A stretch of 64,000 nucleotides of DNA, from contig JH720336.1 in NCBI GenBank assembly GCA_000231825.2, positions 686,101 through 750,100 of the forward strand, in the 5' to 3' direction. Numbering within the stretch: position 1 is the stretch's first letter; the number at the start of each line of letters is the position of its first letter. Both the position numbers and the translations under genes were made by a program. Shown here one piece after another: positions 52,059-63,572 of the stretch. The DNA is from Tetrahymena elliotti 4EA (taxonomy: Eukaryota; Ciliophora; Oligohymenophorea; Hymenostomatida; Tetrahymenidae). The notes beneath the pieces were generated by a model. It did not search any database. It saw nothing but the letters and a program-made list of their open reading frames with translations, and was not told the DNA's origin.

Positions 52059-53123
52059 ATGTCTTCAGCTGTGTATGTAGATGATGATATATATAGATTA
52101 GGATATATAGCTTCAGGAGCACTATCTTTTCTCTCAGTTTTCAATTTCTTAATCTTTTAGAAAAAAAAAGAAATATTTAGCAGGCTAACATTCTTCATAC
52201 AATTTTTTAATTTGGTATTAAGCTTTTCTGTATTATCTTTGAACTAAGATTTACAATATATTCCTCCCTCTTTAGCTATATCCTCCTATTTGTTTGCTAA
52301 TTATTCTTTACTCTTTACAACGATATGTATTATTCTCGTTTACACATCAGGAATACAATATATTTTTGATTCAACCTCTTCTGTTCGCTCTCAAAAGCGT
52401 ATAGAAAAAGCCTTTTTGCTCTGTGTATGCATCAGTATCCTAATTGCCCTTTAGTAATAAATTTATCAAATAATTTACATTTTTGTTTATTTATAGAATT
52501 TAAATGAGTATTATTAACTCTCAATATTATAAAATATTAATCTCTCTATAGTAACTCAATTTAAAAAAACATAGCTAGAAAGAGAGATGTTTAATTTTTA
52601 AGAAATACATATATATATAAACCTATTTTTATTTTTAATTAAAAGTCCTGTATTTGAGTAACAAGCTGAGTCAAGTGATTTCATTTACTAGAAAAATTAA
52701 AATACACTTACTTTACTAGTGATATTTCCTTCTATTCTATTGTTTATTTGCTTTCTATTTATGCTCAGAGCTCGTTAAAAATAAATGTCATATAATAAAG
52801 AAATGAGGTCATTACTTATTAATAATAATATCCTTACTCAGCCTAAAATAATACTTGCCTTTACTATTTTTAATTTAACTTAGTTAGCTTATACATTCAT
52901 AAACTAAAATAGAGATGCATCGCTTGAATCTTAATTATTAATACCATACTCATTTTGTGGAGTTATAGTTTCTATTCATTATATGTTCTATTCAGGTCTT
53001 TTCAAGTCTTCAATTATTGATAAAATAAAATCTACTTTCAGTGATGATAGTTTTAATGAAGATAAAAGTCTTGTAGGAGACCCACATGCAGAAACTATGA
53101 ATAATGAATTTGAAAAAAGATGA
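52059..53123 (+). CDS. Orphan seven-helix membrane protein
   Basis: Two exons (52059-52453, 52646-53123) encode 290 residues. Seven hydrophobic segments can be counted: near 15-34 (YIASGALSFLSVFNFLIF), 43-60, 70-97, 118-132, 150-168, 195-212 and 227-246, with short loops and a charged third intracellular loop (RARQKQMSYNKEMRS). The C-terminal tail of about 40 residues is acidic and Ser-rich. Size and layout fit a class E/A-like G-protein-coupled receptor, or another seven-helix protist receptor, but no diagnostic motif (DRY, NPxxY) is visible, so the family is open. There is no signal peptide; the N-terminus of 13 residues is short and acidic. Confidence 0.78.
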
Positions 53124-54604
53124 AGAATTAATTTACTCAACAAATAAATCAATTTGATCTTGATATTAATAAATCAAATTAACTTAATATTTTTATAATC
53201 AATTCAAAATTTAGTTTAAATAACTAACAAAATATTCCTTTTAAATGTCTAATTATGTAAAATTATCTAAGCCTATTCAAAATTTATTGCTTTATGTAAT
53301 TATGTGATTTTAAAATCAAAAAATATACTCTTTTTTTTTCTTCTTAAATTATTTTAAAATTAATCTTAAATGCAACTATCCTAAAAAAATATTTATTATT
53401 TAAGATCCTTCTTTTTTCTTTGAAAAAAATTATTTATGAAAGAAGGAAAAAAATTTTAAGCTTTAGAAAGCTTACTCTATAAAATTTTAATTAGAATAAA
53501 ATTAAATTAAAGAGTGTTTGAAAACATAACTATTTTTTTATTTTATTAGCTGTTTAAAATTAAATTAATAGAAATAAATGAAATTTAAAACTTAATATTT
53601 TAAAAAGAAAATAAAAATACTGAAAAAGAGATTAATTTGTTTTTTTCTTTTGTCTTTTAATATTTCAAAAAATTAAAGTGAATTTTAATTTTACCTGTTT
53701 TTAAAAAATGAAATACTAAATTTATTATAAATAGATGAGTGCTCTTTAAAAATGTAGTACCACTTTTTTTGAAATCAAATAAAATTCTATTAAACAATAT
53801 GAATTTTTTTTAAAATTATTAAAATTTTCATATCTTATTCAAAAAAATAGTTATTTCAATCACTAAATTTTAGAATGCCATTTGAAATAATTTGGATGAA
53901 AATATTTTTAATTTAATAAAAAAATTTCTATTAAATTTCTGATTTATTGAAATACTGAATGAAATTTAAATTTAGAAAGCAACACATAATCCATTTAAAT
54001 GATAATAAAAAATGATTTTTTTCAGAGCTTTGAGAAATTATATTTTTAATTTTAAAAATGAAAGGAAATTAGTGATATTTTATTTCATCATCTCAAAACA
54101 AAAAAATTTTTAATTTCAATAAAAACTTGTAAAAATTCAACAATAAAGTAAATTTATATTTTTATTTTTTCTTTCATAAAACAAAGATTATTGATTTTTA
54201 ATAATAAAATGAGTTTTACATGTCCTGAGTAATACCTTTCTTAAGAAAGAAAACGATTATTTAAAAATAATATTAATGTATGTTTAATTTTTTATTAGCT
54301 CATTTTTTGCATCAATTAATTTTAATTATTTTCAATATCATTCATAAAAAATAATTTTAGAAATTTTAAAAAAGAATTTTTAAAGCTTATTTAATATCTA
54401 TACATGCTAATAATATTAAACAGATATTTGATGGCGTGAAATTAGCTTTTGAGCATTGATTGCACCAAAATATATTCTTATGCGTTTTTGATTAACTTTT
54501 CAAAAGAACTAAAACGTTTGGTAAATATAAGATAAACAAATAAGGAATTAAAATTAAAGTAAATCCCTTAAGCAAGAAATAGTAGAATTTGGATATAAGC
54601 AGTA
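53124..54604. other. Intergenic region, 1.5 kb
   Basis: Very AT-rich spacer between two plus-strand genes, with long A and T runs. It must carry the promoter of the transporter gene. No supported frame or structure. Confidence 0.5.
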
Positions 54605-56673
54605 ATGAAAGAAGCTATAAACTCAAGTAAAAACAAAATCGTTGAGGTTTATCATAAAATGAAGGAGTATTTAAATTTCTATTCTATTTTTTAATCATTA
54701 AAATTAAAATTTTTTTAGAAATTTAGTTTCAGATAATTTCTCTTCATACTTAGTATTAGGTGTTGTAGCATTTACTTCAGGTAATTGCAAAAATATTATT
54801 GATGAATAGCTACTTAATAAAGTGAAAATAAATTATGTTTTTAATCTTTTTGCCATAATTTTAATAGGTATTATGGGGTTATCTGATTTAGCAATTAGCT
54901 TTCTCTACAAAGATGACTATATGATGAGCCCATCTGAAGTTTCAATTACTTCAAGTTTAGTAACTCTCCCATGGATTTTCAAGCCAATATGGGGTTTAAT
55001 TTCAGATTGTATTCCTTTCATGCAATATAGAAGAAAATCATATTTGATTATGTGTGGCTTTATTTCTTTTGTTATGTGGTCATTGATGGCTTATCAAATT
55101 AGATCAAAATATTTAGGTTTTGGTGCTTTATTTATAATCTAATTTTGTAGCTCTTTTTGTAGTGTCATAGCAGGTAATTTATACAATATTACAACCAATA
55201 TTAATACTTAATTTTCTCTTAAACAATATTATATGTTCTTAAAATATTTTACTTGAACATACATTTAAACTTTAAAACAGAGGCTCTTGTTGTGGAAATT
55301 TCATAAAAAAGGGCAAGAGCTAACTAAAATTGGACTGAAGAATAACAATAAGCAGAAGCAGCTAAAAACGTTTCTCTCTTTTTTGGTATTAGAAGTTGTG
55401 GTGCTTTAGTAGTAGCTTATTTGGGAGGACATCTTTTGGAAATTTTTTCTAAATATACAAGTAATTTTAAAATAAAATGAAGATTATTATTTTAAAAATA
55501 ATTATTTTAAATTTATATCCCCTATTAATTTAATTTATCTTATTAAATAAAACAGTCTTTGCTATTACAAGCACTTTCCCATTAATGATTGTGATTTCAT
55601 CATTCTTTTTAGATGAAGATAAAACTATTAATAATACTACTTTAGTAGAAACTACTAGATATTAAATCAAATAATTTTGGGTATTTATAAGTTAGCCTGT
55701 TATTTACAAACCAATTCTCTACATCTTAGCTTTTATGATGATGCCTTGTAGTAGTTCAGCTATGTTCTTTTTTTACACAAATGTCTTAGGATTTTAACCA
55801 GAATTTTTAGGCTAATTAAGATTTGTATATGCTACTGGTTCTATATTTGCAACCGTAGTGTACAACAAATACCTTAAAAACGTTGCCTTCAAAAAATAAT
55901 TCACCTATAGTACTATTGTCAGTTGTCTCTTTGGTTTAACTCAAATTTTACTTGTTACGAGGTAATTGAATTACTTTTTTCAAATAGTATGCAATTAATT
56001 TTGTTTTACAAAAGCTAAAGTTAATATTTAAATGCTATCTAAGTAAGTAAAAGTATTTAATTTTATTATTTGAAAAATTAGAGCAAATTAAAGTTTAGGA
56101 ATTCCTGATAAAATATTTACTGTAAGTGATAGTATCATGTTGCAAATTGTAGGTGAATTTAATATGATTCCTATCTTGGTTATGGCATGCAGACTTTGTC
56201 CAAAAGATATTGAAGGAACTATGTATGCTTTGTTAATGTCAACATTAAACTTTGGTGGTATTATGAGTGAATAACTTGGTGGTTTGTTGACATACTCTTT
56301 TGGAATCAATGAAAATAATTTTGACAATCTCTGGATCCTAGTTTTAGTTACTAATCTTTTGTAGTTAACTCCTTTGATATTCTTGAATAGTATTGATATC
56401 AACAAAGCATAAGAAATTACTAGTTCAACTCATCAACAATCAGATTCTTAAGATGAAGAAAAATCTGAAGCTAAAGATAAAACTACAGATTCTGAGGATT
56501 TTAAAGATGATGAAAATAAAAATCTTGTTAATCATTAAGAAAACATAATTAAATATAGCGATGACAACAAGTAATCTGAATAAACTGATTAAGGTCTTGG
56601 TATGACTTAAGAAGAATAATTAAAAATTAATCATCAAATTGAAAATTATATTGAGCACTACTCGGGTTTCTGA
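54605..56673 (+). CDS. BT1-family folate/biopterin transporter
   Basis: Major-facilitator carrier of the folate-biopterin (BT1) type, moving folates or pterins across a membrane. Five exons (54605-54666, 54719-55173, 55281-55460, 55556-55961, 56082-56673) encode 564 residues. Family features are clear: a helix pair with LPWIFKPIWGLISDCIPFMQYRRKSYL (about 90-120), the EALVVEISQKRARAN stretch on the inner face, a SLFFGIRSCGALVVAYLGG helix, then VYKPILYILAFMM-type helices and EFNMIPILVMACRLCPKDIEGTMYALLMSTLNFGG near the C-terminal half. About ten to twelve transmembrane helices are predicted. The last 100 residues are an acidic, Gln/Asn/Lys-rich cytosolic tail without a domain. Substrate within the family is not determined by sequence. 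Confidence 0.92.
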
Positions 56674-57458
56674 TAGGCTTAAATTTTTTAAAATTATATT
56701 CTATTTTTAATTTTATATTTTCAAAAAATGTTTGTTTTTAATAAAATTAATTTTTATTTAACGAAATCAATCTTTATATAAATATTTTAAAGTCAAACCA
56801 CCAGTTCAATCTTTATTTGCTTATTTTCTTAAGACATTACAATATCAAAACATCTTTTGAAATATTTTGAAGCCTTTTACTAAAATATCAAGATTCGTCA
56901 TTATTTTCATTTTTTATTGGTAGTTGTTTGAATCTAATATTTTTTTCTATTATATTGAATAAATAAAAATAATTTGGTATGGAGTGAAAAAGACCATCTT
57001 GAACATACTTAATCTTTTGAAAACAAGCTTGAAAAATTTAATTTTAATAAAAAAATTTATTTTCAAAAACATTTTACCATGTAAATTTTTTAAAAATCTA
57101 CTGATTGAAATAGTATTAAATTCAATTTAAATCTTTTCAAATAAATTAAATAGAAATTTTTGATCTATCTTTTATTTGTTTAAATTTTTTGTTTACAATT
57201 TTTAACTTACAAGAAAGATTAGAGAGATTTTCAGGTCTAAAAGTTTGTTAATTGTAATAACATTTTATATTAATCATGCATTATTTGCCAATTATCTAAA
57301 AAAAAGACAAACATTTTTATTTTTATATTTCTTTCTAATGAATCTTTTTATAAACACATTAAGATTTAAATATCTTCTAATTAAATAAAAATATTAAGTA
57401 TCTTAAATAATTAATTATTAATTAAAAAAAATTATAATAATTACTGAAAATAAGCAAA
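56674..57458. other. Intergenic region, 0.8 kb
   Basis: AT-rich spacer between two plus-strand genes. Nothing supported. Confidence 0.5.
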
Positions 57459-59087
57459 ATGAATTCTTTAGTTAAATACTTTGCTAAAAGCTTTTCTAGA
57501 TAGTAGGTTATAGGTAAATATTAATTCTCCTTTGTCAAGCCATCTAGAAATTAAAGCTTTAAGAAGCTTCAAGAATCTGATATTAGCTATTTCCGCTCTA
57601 TTTTAGATTAAAGTAGCATTTTGACAGATAAAGAATCAATTACTCCTTTCAATTAAGATTGGAATAAAATTTTTCATGGTGAAACCTAGCTTGTCCTTTA
57701 ACCTAAAACAACAGATTAGCTAGCTAAAATTATGAAGTACTGTAATGAACAAAAAATTGCAGTAGTTCCTTAAGGTGGTAACACAGGTTTAGTTGGTGGC
57801 TCTGTTCCAGTTCATGATGAAATTGTTGTTTCACTCAATAAGATGAACAAAGTTTTAAATTTTGATTAAAACACGTAGGTTGTAACAGTAGAAGCAGGTT
57901 GCATCTTGGAAGCTTTGAATGATTATTTAAAGCCTTTTAATTGCGAAGTACCTGTAGATCTTGCTGCTAAGGGATCTTGCTAGATTGGAGGAAACATCTC
58001 TACACATGCTGGAGGAATTCGTTTAATCAAGTATGGTCCTTTAAAAGCTCATGTTTTAGGTCTAGAAGTAGTTACTCCTACTGGCTAAGTATTAGACTTG
58101 ACAAACACTATGCGTAAAGATAATACAGGCTTTGATTTAAAGTAGTTATTTATAGGATCAGAAGGTACTTTAGGAATAATAACCAAAGCAAATATTGCTG
58201 CATTCAAATTAGATAAATTAAATAACTTGATTCTAGTTTAATGTAAAGATTTTAACTAGGCGTTATAAGTTAGAAACGAGGCAAAATGTAATTTTTATTT
58301 AAAAAAATTTAATGTTTAATAATATTGAATTAATAATAAATACAATAAAAAGCTTTCTTAGGTAAAGATATTTCTGCTCTTGAATATCTTGATGGTATCA
58401 CTTTAGACATAGTTTTAAATAATTCTAGAGGAAAAACATACAATCCTTTTACAAATATGTAGGATAATGACAAAAAGGCATACATTCTAATTGAAATTTC
58501 TTGCAACTATAACATTGATGAAGTTATTGAAAGGTTATTTAATAGATTCGAAGAATTAGGTATTTACGAAGATATGGTTAGCTCATAATCAGAAGAATAA
58601 TACAAAATGTTATGGCATTTAAGAGATGGTGTTGCTGAAGTATAATTTAAATTTTGCTAAATTATATTTTCTTTCTTTAATATTATTAATTTGTAATAAA
58701 TAGGCTGTTGTTCATATCGGATCTAATGTGGCTTATGATATCAGTTGTGATCCTAAATATTTTGGAGAAATTACAGCTATAATGAGGGAACGTTGTAAAG
58801 CTATTGCTGAAACAACTAGTTGTGGTCATATTGGTGACGGTAATCTTCACTTGATGTTTGCAGCACATAATGAAGAATGTGTAAAGAAGATGGAAGAAGA
58901 ACACGAGAAATTTTTATATGACTGGGTAGTATCGAAAGGTGGAAGTATAAGTGCAGAACATGGTATTGGATTGCAAAAAAGACCCTACCTTTGGGAACAT
59001 AAAAACTAAGTAGCTTTAGATTATATGAAAAAACTTAAAGATGTTTTTGATCCTAACCATATACTTAACCCTTATAAAATAGTATGA
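57459..59087 (+). CDS. D2HGDH: D-2-hydroxyglutarate dehydrogenase, mitochondrial
   Basis: FAD enzyme oxidising D-2-hydroxyglutarate to 2-oxoglutarate, passing electrons toward the respiratory chain. Three exons (57459-58287, 58353-58639, 58704-59087) encode 499 residues, near the 480-530 usual for the family. The N-terminus is basic and Ser-rich ([17 protein letters not shown]), consistent with a mitochondrial presequence. The FAD-binding PCMH domain has [16 protein letters not shown] (about 102-117) and [19 protein letters not shown]. The C-terminal FAD-oxidase domain has metal-binding [10 protein letters not shown] and [12 protein letters not shown], and the end [12 protein letters not shown] is typical. 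D-lactate dehydrogenase shares the fold. The overall match, especially [10 protein letters not shown] and the length, favours D2HGDH, but the two cannot be separated with certainty by eye. Confidence 0.93.
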
Positions 59088-59817
59088 AAATGCTTGTTTA
59101 ATCTTTAAAAAAATTGCTAATAACTTTGTATTACATAATTTTTTAATTATTAATTTTATTAAGCTATTTTATATGTTACTAGTTCTGATAGATTAAATGG
59201 ATATTGTGTTTTAAAGGTATAAATATATCTTTAGGATAATACTTTTAACATTAATTTTATTAAATTAAAAATTCTAAAATAAATATATAGTAAATTATAA
59301 ATTATTTATAAATTTATAAGAAAACATGTATTTTGACCCATCAATTCTTTACTTTGATAAATTTTCTATTACCTCTTATATTAGGTAAAAAATTGCCTCC
59401 CCCTTTAAGAGTGAATTCCTAGTTTGAATTTCATAAAAAATATATATAAAAAGAAAAAGTAATTTTATTAATTTTGCAAACTTTATAAATAAAAGCAATT
59501 AATATCTAAGAATATTAAGAATAAGAAAGAAGAGAAACAAACAGCTTAAAGTCACTAAACTCAGCACTTACAAAAAGTTAAAATTTATAGAAACAGCTAT
59601 TGCATATCCAAAGTAAGATGATGATTTTAGTTATATTAAGATCATTAATTTAAAATTTTTCGTACATGGAGAGTTTGAAAATTGATTCTCCTTTTAATTC
59701 TGTAAAAAACTAAAATATTTATTATTTAAGCAAATAGGGAAGCAGAATATTAAAGATAACAAAATTTAGAATTATATCATAGTAAAGTAGTTTAAAACGA
59801 AAAAAGAAGATTAAGAA
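59088..59817. other. Intergenic region, 0.7 kb
   Basis: AT-rich spacer before the helix-turn-helix gene. The last 300 nt are less extreme in composition, and CCAAAGTAAGATG near 59610 could be a donor of an intron in the 5' untranslated region. No coding frame is supported. Confidence 0.45.
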
Positions 59818-60627
59818 ATGTCACAAAATAACGAGAATTCTTTTTCTAATCAAATGGATTAAGAAAATGATTTAGATTCATAAAGTTTATCGAGCGACAA
59901 CGATGGTGGTTCTAACAATAATGGAGGTGGAGATGATGAAAGTCAAGAGAATTTAGGATCTCAAAAAAAGAAGTACTCAGTGATTTCTTAGGAAGTTCGT
60001 GAGAAATTTATTCAGCGTGTAATTTCAAGAGAAGTCACAATCAAAGAAGCTGCTCGTGAATTTGGAATTAAATTTTCAACATCAAAAGCAATTTTATAAA
60101 CCTTTAAGAGAGAAGGTCGTATAGGAAAAAAGAAAACTCGTCAAAGAAAGCCTAAGACTAATAAAGGAAATGGTTATGCAAATGACTCTGGTGATTCAGG
60201 TTGTATTCATAATAATTCACCTTCTAAAAACCCAGATAATCCATAAAACTTTGACCAAGAACTGAGATAAATAATAGAAGAAATGTAAGGAATAATAAAT
60301 AAAAACAGTGTTGCTTATAATACTACTTAACTAGACTCACCATTTAATTAAGGCCAGTAGCATTCTCCAAGAAATCTTCGTTTTAATGGCAATAAAATAT
60401 AGTAAATGGCAATATAAACATTCTAAAACCCCTTCCACTAGATATAGCATACCCCAACATTAAAAGCAGAAGAAGATGAAGAAAGAAATGAACCAAGTGG
60501 TGATATTTAAAAAATAAAAGCTTAACTAAAGAGCTTAACTGCAGAAAAGCTAAAAGATTGCTGTTAGAATAACCCAAGAATATATTCATAAGAGCAAAAT
60601 GATTTCAACTACACAGCATATTTTTGA
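59818..60627 (+). CDS. Helix-turn-helix DNA-binding protein
   Basis: A single exon encodes 269 residues. Only one domain is seen: a helix-turn-helix near 55-105, reading VREKFIQRVISREVTIKEAA, then REFGIKFSTSKAILQTFK, followed by a basic arm (GRIGKKKTRQRKPKTNK). It is of the Psq/transposase/homeodomain-like kind in which 'T-I-K-E-A-A-R-E-F-G-I' forms the first helix-turn. The flanks are low complexity: an acidic, Asp/Asn/Gly/Ser-rich N-terminus (SSDNDGGSNNNGGGDDE) and a Gln/Asn-rich C-terminus with a short Lys/Glu helix near 145-160. No catalytic transposase domain is present, so it may be a transcription factor derived from such a domain. Likely nuclear. Confidence 0.85.
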
Positions 60628-62216
60628 GGATAAAGATTAAATTGATAAAAAACTAATTCTGTTATAATTTTATTTGAATCACTTAAAACTAATCTATTAA
60701 TTCAATAAATAATAAATAATAAGTAATATTCAACCTGTACAACTTTTAGTCTAATTAAGCTAATTTCATTATTTTTTAATTGGATGTAAATAATAGCTTG
60801 ATAGTAGTATATTAGTAAGTTATCTAGCTTTTTTGCTTGTTTCTATCTAGCAGATAAATACAGTAATAGAAGCAATTAAATTATGGCAATAAAATTTGAT
60901 ATTTGAAAGTATATAATATTTATAGAACAAATAAATACATAAATAAAAACATTTATTAATTCAGTCAATCACTCTGTCTATCAATCTACTAACTAAATTT
61001 ATAAGTATATTAAATTAATCTAAATCTTAGAAATTTATTTATAATCATTTAGTTATATTTATTTTATTTCTTTATTCATACGTTGATAATTTATATAATT
61101 TTTTAATTCTCAATAATTAAGTCAGGATATCAAAAATAGCAAATTAAATAAATATAATATTTTAATTAATTCGAGTAATAAAATTAGCATAAATTATTTG
61201 AAAAGTTTATTCTATTAGATAAACATGTTAAAAAAAATGAAATAAATTAATATAAAACTTCTTCCTAAAAAATGAATAATTTCAATCCTAACAACATGCT
61301 TACTATCAAAAAATTATTTGATTTTTTTAAAAACAAACTTTATTTTATTTAAACTTAATAAAATAATTAGTTATTTTAATTTTTTTATTCTAAGCAATAC
61401 TTTAAAAATTTAAGAAGATTAAAAAAATATTCTAAAAATTGTATCGTATTTCAATAAACAACCAACCATGTCAGAGTTTTAAATAAAATCTAAAATATTT
61501 GATATTATTTACGTTAATAAATTTTTAAAGAATATCTGGATTTTGGATTTGATTTCATTTTTTATTTGAAATAAATAAGCAAATAAATTTATCTTATAAA
61601 AAAGATATAAAAATATAAAAACGAGTATAATTAATTAATATCAAATTATTTTCAATTCTTTTAAATTTATTCAATTAAAAAAATATTTTTAAATTATTTA
61701 TTATTTATTTTATGTGAAAATATGTGGACTTTTTTATTTTTTTAAAAACGAAAATATTTTTTTTACTGAGCATCAAGAAATAGGTGAATTAGATTATATC
61801 AAATTTAACACGTTTAAAGAATTATCGAGAATCTGGTTGTTAAATTTTTAAATCAAGAATATCTTTTTTTATAAAAAGATGAATTCTAAAATGAAGAATA
61901 TGTGTTATTATATCTTGGAAATATATATATTGAATACTAATCATTAATAATTATAATGATATTTGAATAAAAATATGGCTAAGAGTGAATGAAAAGCCTT
62001 GAAAAATGAATGAAGAATTAAAGATTTGTCTGTAAAAAGAAATAATGAATTTAAGATAATTAGTTAATAGCTACCTCAAATATATTTAAGTTAAAATATA
62101 TAAATTTACAGAAACATTAAGAATCTTAAGAAATAGTAAATAGGATTTTAAAGAAAGAAATAGAAAAAGGAAGATAGATATAAAATTTTTAAAATAGTTA
62201 GGTAGAAGTAAAAAAA
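60628..62216. other. Intergenic region, 1.6 kb
   Basis: Very AT-rich spacer between two plus-strand genes, with TATATATAT near 61920. It must hold the promoter of the Oxa1 gene. No coding frame or structured element is supported. Confidence 0.5.
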
Positions 62217-63572
62217 ATGTTTAGAAAAAGCATACTATCAATTTAAAACTTATCCAAGTTCAACTAAACAGCTAGATGGAATTCAGCAGCAAACAAAAAT
62301 TTTTATCATTGCTCCAAGTTTATGTTTTCTGGATTAAATGGATCAAATACAACATCTGAAATATTATAAAATGCTAATCAAATTTCAGAAATTGCATCAA
62401 AATCAATTAAGTTGGAAGACCTTAATTTATTCAACAATGCTTACTTAGGAGATAATGATATTGGAAATATGTTAGAAACTGCTAAACCTCTTAGCTCTAT
62501 AGTCCCTCATGACTTTATTGATAAACTTTCTTCAATAGCTCCAGGAAATATTTATAATCATTTAGATGAATTCAGTAGAGATGCCCTTCTTTATCTTTGC
62601 AATGATTTGGGCTGGGGAATGGGTATTTCAATTGCAGCTTTATCTTTTGGTATCAAGCTTGCTTTTATGCCTCTTATGTTTGGTACTTAAATTAATGCCC
62701 TTAAGATGAAACTTCTTGAACCTGAAACTAAAAATTTCTAAACATAGATTACTCGTTTGTAAAAATAAGGTGATTTTAACTCTGTTAGAGAAGCTTAACG
62801 TCAATTTTCTGCTCTTCAAAAAAAGCATGGTATCCGTCATTGGATTTCTGTTGCTGCCTTAACTCAAATTCCTGTTTTGATTACTTGGTTTGTCTCTTTG
62901 CGTTATGTTACTTCTATGCCTGATAAATATCCTTAACTTCATACTGATGGTATGTTATGGTTTTAAGATTTGGCTGAATAAGATCCTTATTGCATTCTTC
63001 CACTTCTTTCAGCAACCTTCTCTTATTTGAATATTTCTTTGAATCCAAATATGGGAAATATGGCTTAAAACTCTCCCTTTGCCAAATATATGAAATATTT
63101 CAAATATTTCCCTTTCTTAACCTTACCAGTTGTTATATTCTTCCCTTCAGCTCTTAACTTATATTGGGCTATTTCAGCATTTACACATTTAATTGTAGCT
63201 GCAGCTATTAGAAATCCTACTACTCGTGCCTTTTTAGGTATCCCTAAATACCTTCCTGGTACAATTTTAGATAGATAAAACCAAGAAAAAGTATAAAAAG
63301 TTATTAAAGCAGTCATTAGTGACAACAAAATAGAACCTAAAATAGCCAGCGATACCATAAAAGTAGCCTCTACTCTTGGTGCTGGTGCTGCTGCTGCTGC
63401 AGTAAATGCAACATCAAATAATAGTTAAGAAGCTCCTAAAATTAAGTTAACCTAAGCTACTCAATAAGTATTTACCAATAAACCTTCAAGCACTAGTACT
63501 TCCAGTGAAAAGAAAATTTCTAGTGGTGCTGCTACTTAAGTATTTACAAACAAGCCCATCAAGAAAAAATGA
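62217..63572 (+). CDS. OXA1: Mitochondrial inner-membrane insertase Oxa1
   Basis: YidC/Oxa1/Alb3 insertase that places mitochondrially made and some imported proteins into the inner membrane. A single exon encodes 451 residues. The N-terminus is basic and Ser/Asn-rich (MFRKSILSIQNLSKFNQTARW), as expected of a mitochondrial presequence. The family core is clear: GWGMGISIAALSFGIKLAFMPL (about 135-156) followed by the amphipathic hairpin with LKMKLLEPE, then REAQRQFSALQKKHGIRHW, a helix ISVAALTQIPVLITWFVSLRYV (near 207-228), a loop and helix around PLLSATFSYLNISLN, and LTLPVVIFFPSALNLYWAISAFTHL (about 299-323). The C-terminal tail of about 120 residues is Ala/Ser/Lys-rich, ends KPIKKK and contains QVFTNKP twice. 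A basic matrix tail that binds ribosomes is known for Oxa1. Confidence 0.95.
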
